In this document: positions 1 through 4,980 of the stretch, in pieces
Numbering within the stretch: position 1 is the first letter of the stretch
How the letters are laid out: each line of letters begins with the position of its first letter
From: Acidobacteriota bacterium
GTDB lineage: Bacteria; Acidobacteriota; Aminicenantia; Aminicenantales; Saccharicenantaceae
Length of the DNA: 5,332 nucleotides
Assembly: GCA_003476685.1 (NCBI GenBank)
Contig: DMVN01000193.1
Coordinates: forward strand, 1 to 5,332
Reading direction: 5' to 3'
Notes under the pieces: model-generated
What the model saw: the letters and a program-made list of their open reading frames with translations, nothing else
What the model was told of the DNA's origin: nothing
The model's database searches: none
Program-made: the position numbers and the translations under genes

Positions 1-529
1 GAAAGCCCAGGGTATAATTAAATATGGAAAGGCGGCCGAAGGCCACCAGCCCGATATCACGGCCAGCTGAGCCGTTATCCCGGCCGGGAGCCAGCAGGTC
101 AACCACCCGGGAACGGTTGATGGTCAGGAGCTGACCGGCGGAGGTGGTGCTCTCCAGGCTGAAGGGCACCAGGAACTGACCGACCCGGAGGTTCAATTTC
201 TCATCCAGGATGACTTCGGCCAGGGCGTCGAGGAGGGCCGGGGAGCGGACCAGGTCGGCTTGCAGCTTGAACCGCAGCCTCTTCAGAATATTTCCGCCGA
301 GGCTCAAGCGCGCCCGGCGGACGGAAAAGGTGTCTTCAGCCTCATTGCGGCCGGTAAACAGTAACTGGGCATAGCCGGAAGCGGTTAAGGGCAGGCTGCT
401 CTCAACCACCCCGCGGGTGGAATCCTGGGACCCGGGCTCGGGCGACCAGGCCAGGGCTCCGGCGGGAAGCCAGGACAGGAGAAGGGATAAAATCAGGGCT
501 CTGAGGATAATCATTCTGATTCTTATCAT
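1..529 (-). CDS. Phosphate-selective porin O/P family outer-membrane protein (partial, C-terminus beyond the left edge)
   Basis: Only the first 176 codons are present. Residues 1-27 look like a Sec signal peptide: basic MIRIR start, hydrophobic stretch about 7-21, and a likely cleavage after AGALA (residue 27). From about residue 50 the pattern is that of the porin O/P (OprP-like) beta-barrel family: GYAQLLFTG at 52-60, VRRARLSLGG at 70-79, LRFKLQADL at 85-93, LRVGQFLVPFSLE at 114-126 and GRDIG at 156-160, with alternating strand-like segments. The predicted role is a trimeric outer-membrane channel for anions or small solutes; the substrate cannot be read from this part. The start at 529 is chosen over ATG 514 because it overlaps the stop of the upstream Rrf2 gene as ATGA, gives a basic N-terminus, and has AAAGG about 10 nt upstream. 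It is almost certainly cotranscribed with the regulator. Confidence 0.85.
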   Translation of the reverse strand, partial: MIRIRMIILRALILSLLLSWLPAGALAWSPEPGSQDSTRGVVESSLPLTASGYAQLLFTGRNEAEDTFSVRRARLSLGGNILKRLRFKLQADLVRSPALLDALAEVILDEKLNLRVGQFLVPFSLESTTSAGQLLTINRSRVVDLLAPGRDNGSAGRDIGLVAFGRLSIFNYTLGF

Positions 530-975
530 CTTCTGCCGCCTTTCAGGGCTTGCCGGTTGAGGCGCTGCTGTCGGTTCAGAACATCCTCAAAAGTGGTTTT
601 TTCCAGATGGGCTGCCACCATGTCCCGGACCTCTTTCCACAGCCACTTCAGGCCGCAGCGCTCTTCCAGGGGACACGGTTCATGCTCCATAACGCTGACA
701 CAGTTGATGGGAGCCAGGGGGCCGTCCATGACCCGGATAACCTCGGCCACGTTGATGGTCGCCGGCGGCCGGGACAGGTAATAGCCCCCGGCCGGGCCTT
801 TTTTACTCTTGACGTAACCGGCCCTTTTCAGGAGAAGCAAAATCTGCTCCAGGAAGGGCTGGGGAATGGCCTGGGCCAGGGATATAATCCTGATGGGCAC
901 CGGCCCCTGGCCGTAGCGGGCGGCCAGTTCCAGCATGGCCCGGCTGGCGTATTCACCTCTGGTCGATAACCTCAT
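526..975 (-). CDS. Rrf2/IscR-family winged-helix transcriptional regulator with three cysteines
   Basis: A 149-residue protein of typical Rrf2 length. The N-terminus (MRLSTRGEYASRAML) is the family hallmark. The helix-turn-helix spans roughly residues 25-54 and includes PFLEQIL with E43, the position that IscR uses in DNA recognition. The wing has GPAGGYYLSRP at 60-70. Three cysteines, C92, C101 and C107, sit in the segment that binds a [2Fe-2S] or [4Fe-4S] cluster in IscR, NsrR and relatives, so this is probably an Fe-S sensor of iron-sulphur status, oxygen, NO or redox. The spacing here is C-x8-C-x5-C rather than IscR's C-x5-C-x5-C, so I do not call it IscR. No isc/suf genes are adjacent. 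A GAGG ribosome site (complement of 984-987) lies 8 nt before the ATG. Its TGA stop overlaps the porin ATG. Autoregulation is suggested by a pseudo-palindrome at the promoter. Confidence 0.93.
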   Translation of the reverse strand: MRLSTRGEYASRAMLELAARYGQGPVPIRIISLAQAIPQPFLEQILLLLKRAGYVKSKKGPAGGYYLSRPPATINVAEVIRVMDGPLAPINCVSVMEHEPCPLEERCGLKWLWKEVRDMVAAHLEKTTFEDVLNRQQRLNRQALKGGRR

Positions 976-994
976 GGGCTGAACCTCGTTAATA

Positions 995-1013
995 GTTGAC
1001 TAAATTTATCGAC
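995..1013. promoter_or_regulatory. Candidate Rrf2-type operator (imperfect palindrome)
   Basis: GTTGACTAAATTTATCGAC is a 19-bp imperfect palindrome with GTTGA/TCGAC-like ends around an AT core; 6 of 9 pairs match. It lies just downstream of the regulator's -10 region, at about the expected transcription start, which is a usual place for an autorepressor site. Assigning it to this Rrf2 protein is inference from position and symmetry. Confidence 0.4.
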
Positions 1014-1026
1014 ATTATCATATATT
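996..1026 (+). promoter_or_regulatory. Possible rightward promoter overlapping the regulator's promoter
   Basis: On the + strand TTGACT (996-1001, 5 of 6 to consensus) precedes TATATT (1021-1026, 5 of 6), with a long 19-bp spacer. Its -35 lies inside the candidate operator and its -10 overlaps that of the leftward promoter. If used, it would start near 1033 and give the DUF1573 gene a leader of about 278 nt. The spacer length makes this weak. Confidence 0.3.
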
Positions 1027-1047
1027 CAAAAACCGGCTGTGTGTCAA
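1017..1047 (-). promoter_or_regulatory. Sigma70-type promoter of the Rrf2-porin operon
   Basis: Reading leftward, a perfect TTGACA -35 (complement of 1042-1047) is followed by TATATG at 17 bp (1019-1024) or TATGAT at 19 bp (1017-1022) as the -10. Transcription would begin near 1010-1012, about 35 nt before the regulator's ATG and within or beside the candidate operator. The perfect -35 and location make this the best promoter in the window. Confidence 0.65.
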
Positions 1048-1090
1048 GCCCTTTTTTGCTGGCTTCGCCACCTGCTAGGTAGGTTTATGG

Positions 1091-1109
1091 CCGGGCTGAG
1101 CCGGCCCGG
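1091..1109 (+). other. Potential hairpin A in the DUF1573 leader
   Basis: CCGGGC (1091-1096) pairs with GCCCGG (1104-1109) across a 7-nt loop, a perfect 6-bp G/C stem. No T-tract follows, so it is not an intrinsic terminator. It may be chance in GC-rich DNA. Confidence 0.3.
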
Positions 1110-1127
1110 TTCTGGAAAAGCGGTCGG

Positions 1128-1171
1128 CCCCCAGGCTCTGGCGCTGAAGATGTAGCTTTGAAGCCAGGGGG
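1128..1171 (+). other. Potential hairpin B in the DUF1573 leader
   Basis: CCCCCAGGCT (1128-1137) pairs with AGCCAGGGGG (1162-1171) with a single A-A mismatch, around a 24-nt loop. An alternative shorter stem, CTGGC (1138-1142) with GCCAG (1163-1167), is mutually exclusive with it, which would allow two conformations. This is seen in sequence only; no function is known. Confidence 0.3.
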
Positions 1172-1186
1172 GTAGGGATACGGATG

Positions 1187-1217
1187 GGGATAAGATAAAC
1201 CGGGGTAAGGGATAAGA
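1187..1217 (+). repeat. 9-bp direct repeat GGGATAAGA, 22 bp apart
   Basis: GGGATAAGA occurs at 1187-1195 and again at 1209-1217, a start-to-start distance of 22 bp, about two helical turns. A partial third copy (GGGATA) lies at 1175-1180. The arrangement resembles paired binding sites of a direct-repeat regulator, but the second copy is also part of hairpin C, and G-rich bias could explain it. Confidence 0.35.
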
Positions 1218-1234
1218 ACCCTTTATCGCCCCGG
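1200..1234 (+). other. Potential hairpin C in the DUF1573 leader
   Basis: The outer stem CCGGGG (1200-1205) with CCCCGG (1229-1234) encloses an inner stem AAGGG (1207-1211) with CCCTT (1219-1223) and a 7-nt loop. The total is 11 pairs in two stacked helices with small internal bulges, the most convincing of the three leader hairpins. It ends 76 nt before the DUF1573 start and lacks a T-tract. Confidence 0.4.
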
Positions 1235-1310
1235 GTGTCCATCTTTGGCTGCAGTTTGCCTTTGTCCATTCAATATGGCATCATTTAAGCATCCCAAACG
1301 GGAGGTTAAC

Positions 1311-2105
1311 ATGAGGTTATCCAGGTCAGGTCAGACCGTTACCTTGCTTTTCTTTTGGCTTTTGGTTTTGGTCCTGTGGCTTCCCGCGGCTGCGCCCCAG
1401 GCCAAAGGGCCGCGGGTTGAATTCAGGGAGAACAGCTGGAATTTCGGCCGCATCAAACAGGGTGAAGTGGTTGCCCATGAATTTGTCTTCCGGAATGCCG
1501 GCAGCGCGGTGCTGATAGTCAACAAGGTGAGCACCTCCTGCGGCTGTGCCGCCGCTCTGGTTTCTGAGAAAGAAATCGCTCCCGGCCGGGAGGGCCGGAT
1601 CAAGGTTACCTTTGATTCCAGGGGCTACTCCGGTCAGGTCACCAAGTATGTTTATTTTGAGAGCAATGATCCCAAAAACCCCAGGCTGGAGCTAATGATA
1701 ACGGCTGAGGTGGAAACCGGACCGGCCCCCAGGATCGAGCTGGAGCCTTACAACCTGGACCTGGGTCTGGTTCTTGAAGGCGAAAGTTCGGAAGCCAGAA
1801 TCAAGGTCAGGAATAGCGGTCAGCTGGAACTGGTTTTTGATATAGACAATCCTGATTTTGTCATCATGGTCGGCGACCGGAAAATAAATTTTCCCTACAG
1901 GGTACCTGCTGGCCGGGAAATTGAGCTGAAAGCCAGGTTACCGGTCAGAGAAGGCCGGACCGGGCCCCAGAGAGAATACCTGCTCATCAAATCCAACGAC
2001 CCGGCCCGCCCCACCCTGTCGGTTTTCATCAGCCAGTATGTGGTGAGTAAAGAGGAGCTGCGCCGGCTTTTTGAAAAATATGCTCAGGTTCTGGGCATAA
2101 AATAA
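1311..2105 (+). CDS. Secreted DUF1573 domain-containing protein
   Basis: A 264-residue exported protein. Residues 1-31 form a signal peptide (basic MRLSR, hydrophobic 10-24, then PAAAPQA). The DUF1573 domain covers about 36-135, with the family pattern NFGRIKQGE at 44-52, FVFRNAG at 58-64, STSCGC at 74-79 (C77 and C79) and ESNDPKNP at 117-124 before a final strand. A second similar beta-sandwich occupies about 140-243 (LDLGLVLEGE, VRNSG, IKSNDP) but lacks the SCGC motif. Such folds resemble ASH/MSP immunoglobulin-like domains; the biochemical role of DUF1573 is unknown. The chosen ATG has GGGAGG at 1300-1305, 5 nt upstream; an upstream TTG at 1245 would bury the signal peptide. The gene ends in tandem TAA codons. 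It may be cotranscribed with the small gene 87 bp downstream. Confidence 0.87.
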   Translation: MRLSRSGQTVTLLFFWLLVLVLWLPAAAPQAKGPRVEFRENSWNFGRIKQGEVVAHEFVFRNAGSAVLIVNKVSTSCGCAAALVSEKEIAPGREGRIKVTFDSRGYSGQVTKYVYFESNDPKNPRLELMITAEVETGPAPRIELEPYNLDLGLVLEGESSEARIKVRNSGQLELVFDIDNPDFVIMVGDRKINFPYRVPAGREIELKARLPVREGRTGPQREYLLIKSNDPARPTLSVFISQYVVSKEELRRLFEKYAQVLGIK

Positions 2106-2108
2106 TAA

Positions 2109-2140
2109 GCGGCCATTCACAGGAAGACGGACCCGGCCGC
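2109..2140 (+). repeat. 6-bp inverted repeat between the DUF1573 and DUF167 genes
   Basis: GCGGCC (2109-2114) and GGCCGC (2135-2140) could pair across a 20-nt loop directly after the DUF1573 stop codons. No T-run follows, so read-through into the next gene is expected. It might act as an mRNA-stabilising 3' structure or be chance. Confidence 0.25.
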
Positions 2141-2192
2141 CGAACAATCAGGAGCTCAAGGTACAGCCGGCCCTGAACACAGGTGTTTCAAG

Positions 2193-2426
2193 ATGACAGC
2201 TGACAGGAAAATTCTGGTGGTCAGAGTTCAACCCAGAGCCTCGCGTCAGGAGCTTGTCCGCCTGTCGGAAACGGAATACAGGGCCAGGCTCCTGTCAGCT
2301 CCGGAAAAAGGCCGGGCCAACCAGGAGCTGCTGGAACTGCTGTCAGACAGCCTGCACCTGCCCCGGCAGCGGTTAAAGATAATAAGGGGGGAGAGTTCCC
2401 GGGTGAAGTGGGTAGAAATCAGCTGA
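2193..2426 (+). CDS. DUF167 / YggU family small protein (UPF0235)
   Basis: A 77-residue cytoplasmic protein, within the family's usual short length. The conserved landmarks are all present: VRVQPRAS at 10-17, the APEKGRAN segment at 36-43, and IIRGESSRVKWVEI at 63-76 near the C-terminus. It is a small alpha/beta fold of unknown function, found widely in bacteria, archaea and eukaryotes. The start is supported by AGGTG at 2181-2185, 7 nt before the ATG. It follows the DUF1573 gene by 87 bp on the same strand without a clear terminator, so cotranscription is plausible. In many proteobacteria this family sits beside yggT/proC; that neighbourhood is not seen here. Confidence 0.88.
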   Translation: MTADRKILVVRVQPRASRQELVRLSETEYRARLLSAPEKGRANQELLELLSDSLHLPRQRLKIIRGESSRVKWVEIS

Positions 2427-2446
2427 CGGCTGCTGGGTTTTTGTGG

Positions 2447-2475
2447 TTGTCCGGGCTGGCCGGAATGAATAGAAT
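2447..2475 (+). promoter_or_regulatory. Candidate sigma70-type promoter of the nucleoside transporter
   Basis: TTGTCC (2447-2452, 4 of 6) and TAGAAT (2470-2475, 5 of 6) are separated by exactly 17 bp. The start of transcription would fall near 2482, giving a leader of about 31 nt to the ATG at 2513. This also argues against using the TTG at 2486 as the start codon. Confidence 0.5.
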
Positions 2476-2512
2476 TTAGGCTGGATTGAACTCTCTGCTC
2501 CGGGAGTCGGCC

Positions 2513-3823
2513 ATGAGCTACTTAAATGTCTTGAGCCTGGCGGGCATTTTCCTTCTATCTTTCCTGGCCTGGTTGTTTTCTTCCAGCAAAAAAATAATAA
2601 ACTGGAAGGTGGTGGGCTGGGGGTTGGGGTTACAACTTCTTTTTGCTTTTTTTATTTTCCTGGTGCCGGCCGGTGGCAAAATCTTCCTGGCAGTTAATGA
2701 GGTGGTGGTCCGGGTGCTGGACAGCGCCACCGCCGGGATAAAATTCCTCTTCGGCCGACTGGCTCTGCCGCCCGGCACCAGCAATGAAAGCGGCGAAACT
2801 TCTCTGGGCTTTATCCTGGCCTTTCAGGCCCTGCCGACGGTGGTGTTTTTTGCGGCCCTGGTCGGAGCCCTTTATTATCTCCGGGTGATGCCCTTTCTGA
2901 TTCAGCTTTTTGCCAGAGTCTTCACCAGGTTGATGAAAATAAGCGGAGCTGAGTCGCTCTGCGTTTCCAGCAACATCTTTGTCGGCGTGGAATCATCCCT
3001 GGTGGTCAGGCCCTATCTCCAGCAGATGACCTATTCTGAGCTGGGCACCATCCTGACCGCCGGACTGGCCACGATCGCTTCTTCGGTGCTGTCGCTGTAT
3101 GTGATGATACTAAGAGCCGGGTTGCCAACCATTGCCGGCCACCTGGTGTCAGCCTCCATCCTGTCGGCCCCGGCCGCCCTGGTCACTTCCAAGTTGATGT
3201 TTCCGGAGACTGGACAACCGCTGACTCTCGGACTGGAGGTTAAGCCCTATTACGAAAAGGAAGACAACCTGATTCTGGCCATCATCAACGGGGCCAATTC
3301 CGGCCTGACGCTGCTGGGCGGAATCGTCGCCCTGTTACTGGCCTTCCTGGGACTGCTGGCCCTGCTGGACCTGGTCCTGGGCTGGCTGGGGGGCTACCTC
3401 AACCAGCTCCTGGGCTGGAGTGTTCAGTGGCAGGTCTCCGGCCTTCTCAGTTATGTTTTCTATCCTTTAACCCTGGTCCTGGGGGTCAATCCCCAGGACG
3501 CCTTCCTGGTGGCCAGGCTTCTGGGAGAAAGAGTGGTGGCCACCGAGCTCGTCAGCTACCAGCATCTGGCCGAGATGTTACAATCCGGTGCCTTCCATGA
3601 CCCGCGCTCGGCTATCATTGCTTCCTACGCCCTGTGCGGCTTCGCCCACGTGGCTTCTCTGGCCATCTTTGTCGGGGGGATAGGGGCTCTGGCTCCCGGA
3701 CGGCTTAAGGACCTGTCCCGTCTGGGCTTTAAAGCCTTGCTGGCGGCCACCCTGGCCTGCCTCCTGACCGGGGCTGTGGCCGGGGTTTTTTATACCGGTT
3801 CTTCCGTCCTTTTTGGGCGGTGA
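2513..3823 (+). CDS. CNT-family (NupC-like) concentrative nucleoside transporter with altered pocket
   Basis: A 436-residue polytopic inner-membrane protein, the length of bacterial CNT carriers, which import nucleosides with Na+ or H+. Hydrophobic helices begin at about 5-22, 34-52 and 98-121. The core region holds NIFVGVESSLVVRPYL at 154-169 (hairpin HP1) and ATIASSVL at 186-193; the C-terminal gate part holds TELVSY at 344-349, SYALCGFAHVAS at 371-382 and GGIGALAP at 388-395. Compared with Vibrio cholerae CNT (from memory), sodium-site residues N149 and V152 match N154 and V157, but the base-binding Q154-T155-E156 is shortened to V159-E160, and N368 is replaced by H379; E332, F366 and S371 are kept as E345, F377 and S382. 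The substrate may therefore differ from common nucleosides. The ATG at 2513 is preferred because GGGAG lies at 2502-2506; a TTG at 2486 would add nine residues. Confidence 0.9.
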   Translation: MSYLNVLSLAGIFLLSFLAWLFSSSKKIINWKVVGWGLGLQLLFAFFIFLVPAGGKIFLAVNEVVVRVLDSATAGIKFLFGRLALPPGTSNESGETSLGFILAFQALPTVVFFAALVGALYYLRVMPFLIQLFARVFTRLMKISGAESLCVSSNIFVGVESSLVVRPYLQQMTYSELGTILTAGLATIASSVLSLYVMILRAGLPTIAGHLVSASILSAPAALVTSKLMFPETGQPLTLGLEVKPYYEKEDNLILAIINGANSGLTLLGGIVALLLAFLGLLALLDLVLGWLGGYLNQLLGWSVQWQVSGLLSYVFYPLTLVLGVNPQDAFLVARLLGERVVATELVSYQHLAEMLQSGAFHDPRSAIIASYALCGFAHVASLAIFVGGIGALAPGRLKDLSRLGFKALLAATLACLLTGAVAGVFYTGSSVLFGR

Positions 3824-3923
3824 CCGTCTTTCCGAATAACCGAACGCCGCTCTCATCATCAGCCGGCTAATTTGTCTGTCAGACCTCAGGCTCGTAAACC
3901 GGTAAGTGCTTCGTTCTTCCAAA

Positions 3924-3952
3924 TTGAGGCATCATTACTTGGTTTGTAAAAT
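3924..3952 (+). promoter_or_regulatory. Candidate distal promoter (P1) of the stress protein-dprA operon
   Basis: TTGAGG (3924-3929, 4 of 6) and TAAAAT (3947-3952, 5 of 6) are separated by the ideal 17 bp. Transcription would start near 3959 and give a leader of about 146 nt that includes the whole inverted repeat at 4018-4064. Confidence 0.45.
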
Positions 3953-4017
3953 TCCAGCCCGGTCACTTTTTGATTATTTTTGTTTAAGACCTTGGGCCGG
4001 GTGAGAATAAATTATTT

Positions 4018-4064
4018 CCGGGACGTCTTTATTGATGAAAAAAGTTTTTAGTAAGTCGTCCCGG
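4018..4064 (+). repeat. Perfect 8-bp inverted repeat upstream of the stress protein gene
   Basis: CCGGGACG (4018-4025) and CGTCCCGG (4057-4064) are exact inverse complements separated by 31 bp, in an otherwise AT-rich stretch. As RNA made from P1 it would form a strong G/C stem with an A/T-rich loop. As DNA the right arm lies just upstream of the proximal -10, so it could be a two-site operator. No T-tract follows, so it is not a normal terminator. Confidence 0.55.
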
Positions 4065-4067
4065 GTG

Positions 4068-4076
4068 TGGTAAAAT
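4068..4076 (+). promoter_or_regulatory. Candidate proximal extended -10 promoter (P2) of the stress protein gene
   Basis: TGG directly before TAAAAT (4071-4076) fits an extended -10 element (TGn plus 5 of 6 of TATAAT). The matching -35 position (TTAGTA, 4048-4053) is poor, as is common for extended -10 promoters. Transcription would start near 4083, about 22 nt before the ATG. Confidence 0.45.
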
Positions 4077-4104
4077 CGTAAAAAAGCAGTAAGGAGAGGC
4101 AAAA

Positions 4105-4980
4105 ATGAACAATCAAATCAAGAGCATCCTCTGGGCGACTGATTTTTCCGGCGAATCGCTGACGGCTTTAGCCTACGCCAATTATCTGGCCAGACGCTTT
4201 GGAGCCGGGGTCAAAGCCCTGCACGTGGTGCCGGATTTTGCGCCGGCGCTCTATGAAACCCGGGGAGTGGTGGTGGCCGAATTGATGGAAAAGCAGGAAA
4301 AGAGCCGGGAACAGGCCCTGAAAAAGCTGCAACGGCTGTCCGATAAGAATGAAATTAAGTTTTCCAAGATAATAGTTGAGACTGGTTCGGCCGGAAGGAA
4401 AATCGCCGAAGTGGCCGAAAAAGAGAAATGCCAGTTGATAGCCATAGGGCGGAAGGGTCTTTCGGCCCTGGAAAAGATCCTGCTGGGCAGCGTGGCCAAC
4501 CAGGTCCTGAGGCGGTCGCGGCTGCCGGTGTTGGTCGTGCCCAAAAAACGAGTTCAGCCCAAGATAGAAAGTATCCTGGTGCCCACAGATTTTTCAGCGG
4601 CTGAAGAACGGGAAAGAAATTATGCCTGGGGCCTGGCTTCCACTCTGAAAGCCAGTCTAACCCTGCTTTATATTCTGGAGCTTTACGATTTCAAGTTTTC
4701 GCCCGATGAAATCAAGAAGATGATGGATGAGGCCCTGGCCAAGCTCAAAAGCCGGAAGAAGAAAAAGGCCGACTTTGAGATCAAGGAGGTGGTAGTGCGC
4801 GACCTGAATGCCCCGGCTGGCATCGTGACCTATGCCGCCCGGCATAAACTGGACCTGATTGTCATGTCGACCTGTGTCTCGCCGCTGGAAAGATTTTTCC
4901 TGGGCAGCACCACCGAGAAGGTCATTTCTTATTCGACCGTGCCGGTGCTGGCGCTGCCGTCGGTTTATTGCCAGAAGTGA
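4105..4980 (+). CDS. Tandem-domain universal stress protein (UspA family)
   Basis: A 291-residue cytoplasmic protein made of two Usp domains, about 1-146 and 154-285. Each starts with the family's first strand and acidic residue (ILWATDFS with D13; ILVPTDFS with D162) and ends in a LPVLVV/VPVLAL strand (140-145, 279-284). Domain 1 has the full nucleotide-binding pattern G-x2-G-x9-G-S (G115, G118, G128, S129), so it should bind ATP. In domain 2 the aligned positions are M254, C257, G267 and S268: the first two glycines are lost, so ATP binding there is doubtful. A lysine-rich patch lies at 216-221. Usp proteins act in stress survival, often as dimers; a tandem protein is a built-in dimer. AAGGAG at 4091-4096 lies 8 nt before the ATG. 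The TGA stop overlaps the GTG start of dprA, so the two are probably translated together. Confidence 0.94.
   Translation: MNNQIKSILWATDFSGESLTALAYANYLARRFGAGVKALHVVPDFAPALYETRGVVVAELMEKQEKSREQALKKLQRLSDKNEIKFSKIIVETGSAGRKIAEVAEKEKCQLIAIGRKGLSALEKILLGSVANQVLRRSRLPVLVVPKKRVQPKIESILVPTDFSAAEERERNYAWGLASTLKASLTLLYILELYDFKFSPDEIKKMMDEALAKLKSRKKKKADFEIKEVVVRDLNAPAGIVTYAARHKLDLIVMSTCVSPLERFFLGSTTEKVISYSTVPVLALPSVYCQK

Larger units (their letters stand above)
976..1310. other. Divergent intergenic region between the Rrf2 regulator and the DUF1573 gene
   Basis: About 335 bp with no convincing gene. The left third (about 985-1050) is AT-rich and holds the regulator's promoter, a candidate operator and a possible rightward promoter. 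The right two thirds (about 1061-1240) are GC-rich, with three possible hairpins and a G-rich direct repeat. The last 70 bp are plain and end in the ribosome site of the DUF1573 gene. No convincing promoter was found close to the DUF1573 start, so its transcript may have a long leader. No known riboswitch or tRNA consensus was recognised. Confidence 0.6.
3824..4104. other. AT-richer intergenic region upstream of the stress protein gene
   Basis: These 281 bp contain no convincing gene. They hold two candidate promoters (3924-3952 and 4068-4076), a long T-rich patch at 3965-3985, small palindromes (AGCCGGCT at 3861-3868; GTCTGTCAGAC at 3874-3884) and the 8-bp inverted repeat at 4018-4064. No clear intrinsic terminator for the transporter was found. 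The length and AT content suit a regulated promoter region. Confidence 0.55.

Noticed and set aside
512..514. ATG at 514 as the porin start
   Set aside because: The ATG at 529 overlaps the regulator stop as ATGA and has an upstream AAAGG; the 514 site lacks a ribosome site and the basic residues of the signal peptide.
550..969. A long + strand reading frame opposite the Rrf2 gene (and a second one at 557-781)
   Set aside because: It is antisense to a clear Rrf2 protein, its translation shows no family features and no good ribosome site precedes it.
1035..1057. Small hairpin plus T6 run as a rightward intrinsic terminator
   Set aside because: The stem is only 4 bp, no gene ends there on the + strand, and the bases are explained by the leftward -35 region.
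1167..1211. G-quadruplex from several G-runs
   Set aside because: Loops of up to 12 nt make it weak, and competing hairpins use the same Gs.
1246..1260. Sigma54-like -24/-12 promoter (TGGC...TTTGCC)
   Set aside because: Only 9 bases separate the GG and GC pairs; sigma54 promoters need 10, and the one-base deletion usually abolishes function.
1075..1269. A 64-codon leftward reading frame in the divergent region
   Set aside because: The protein is low in recognisable features, there is no ribosome site, and the region is better explained as leader and regulatory DNA.
1245..1310. TTG at 1245 as the start of the DUF1573 protein
   Set aside because: It would add 22 residues in front of an intact signal peptide, while the ATG at 1311 has a strong GGGAGG site.
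3804..3820. CCGTCC-TTTTT-GGGCGG as a terminator of the transporter gene
   Set aside because: It lies inside the last codons and no T-tract follows the stem; the Ts are in the loop.
4251..4544. A 97-codon leftward frame within the Usp gene
   Set aside because: It is the antisense shadow of domain 1 of the stress protein, with no start signals.
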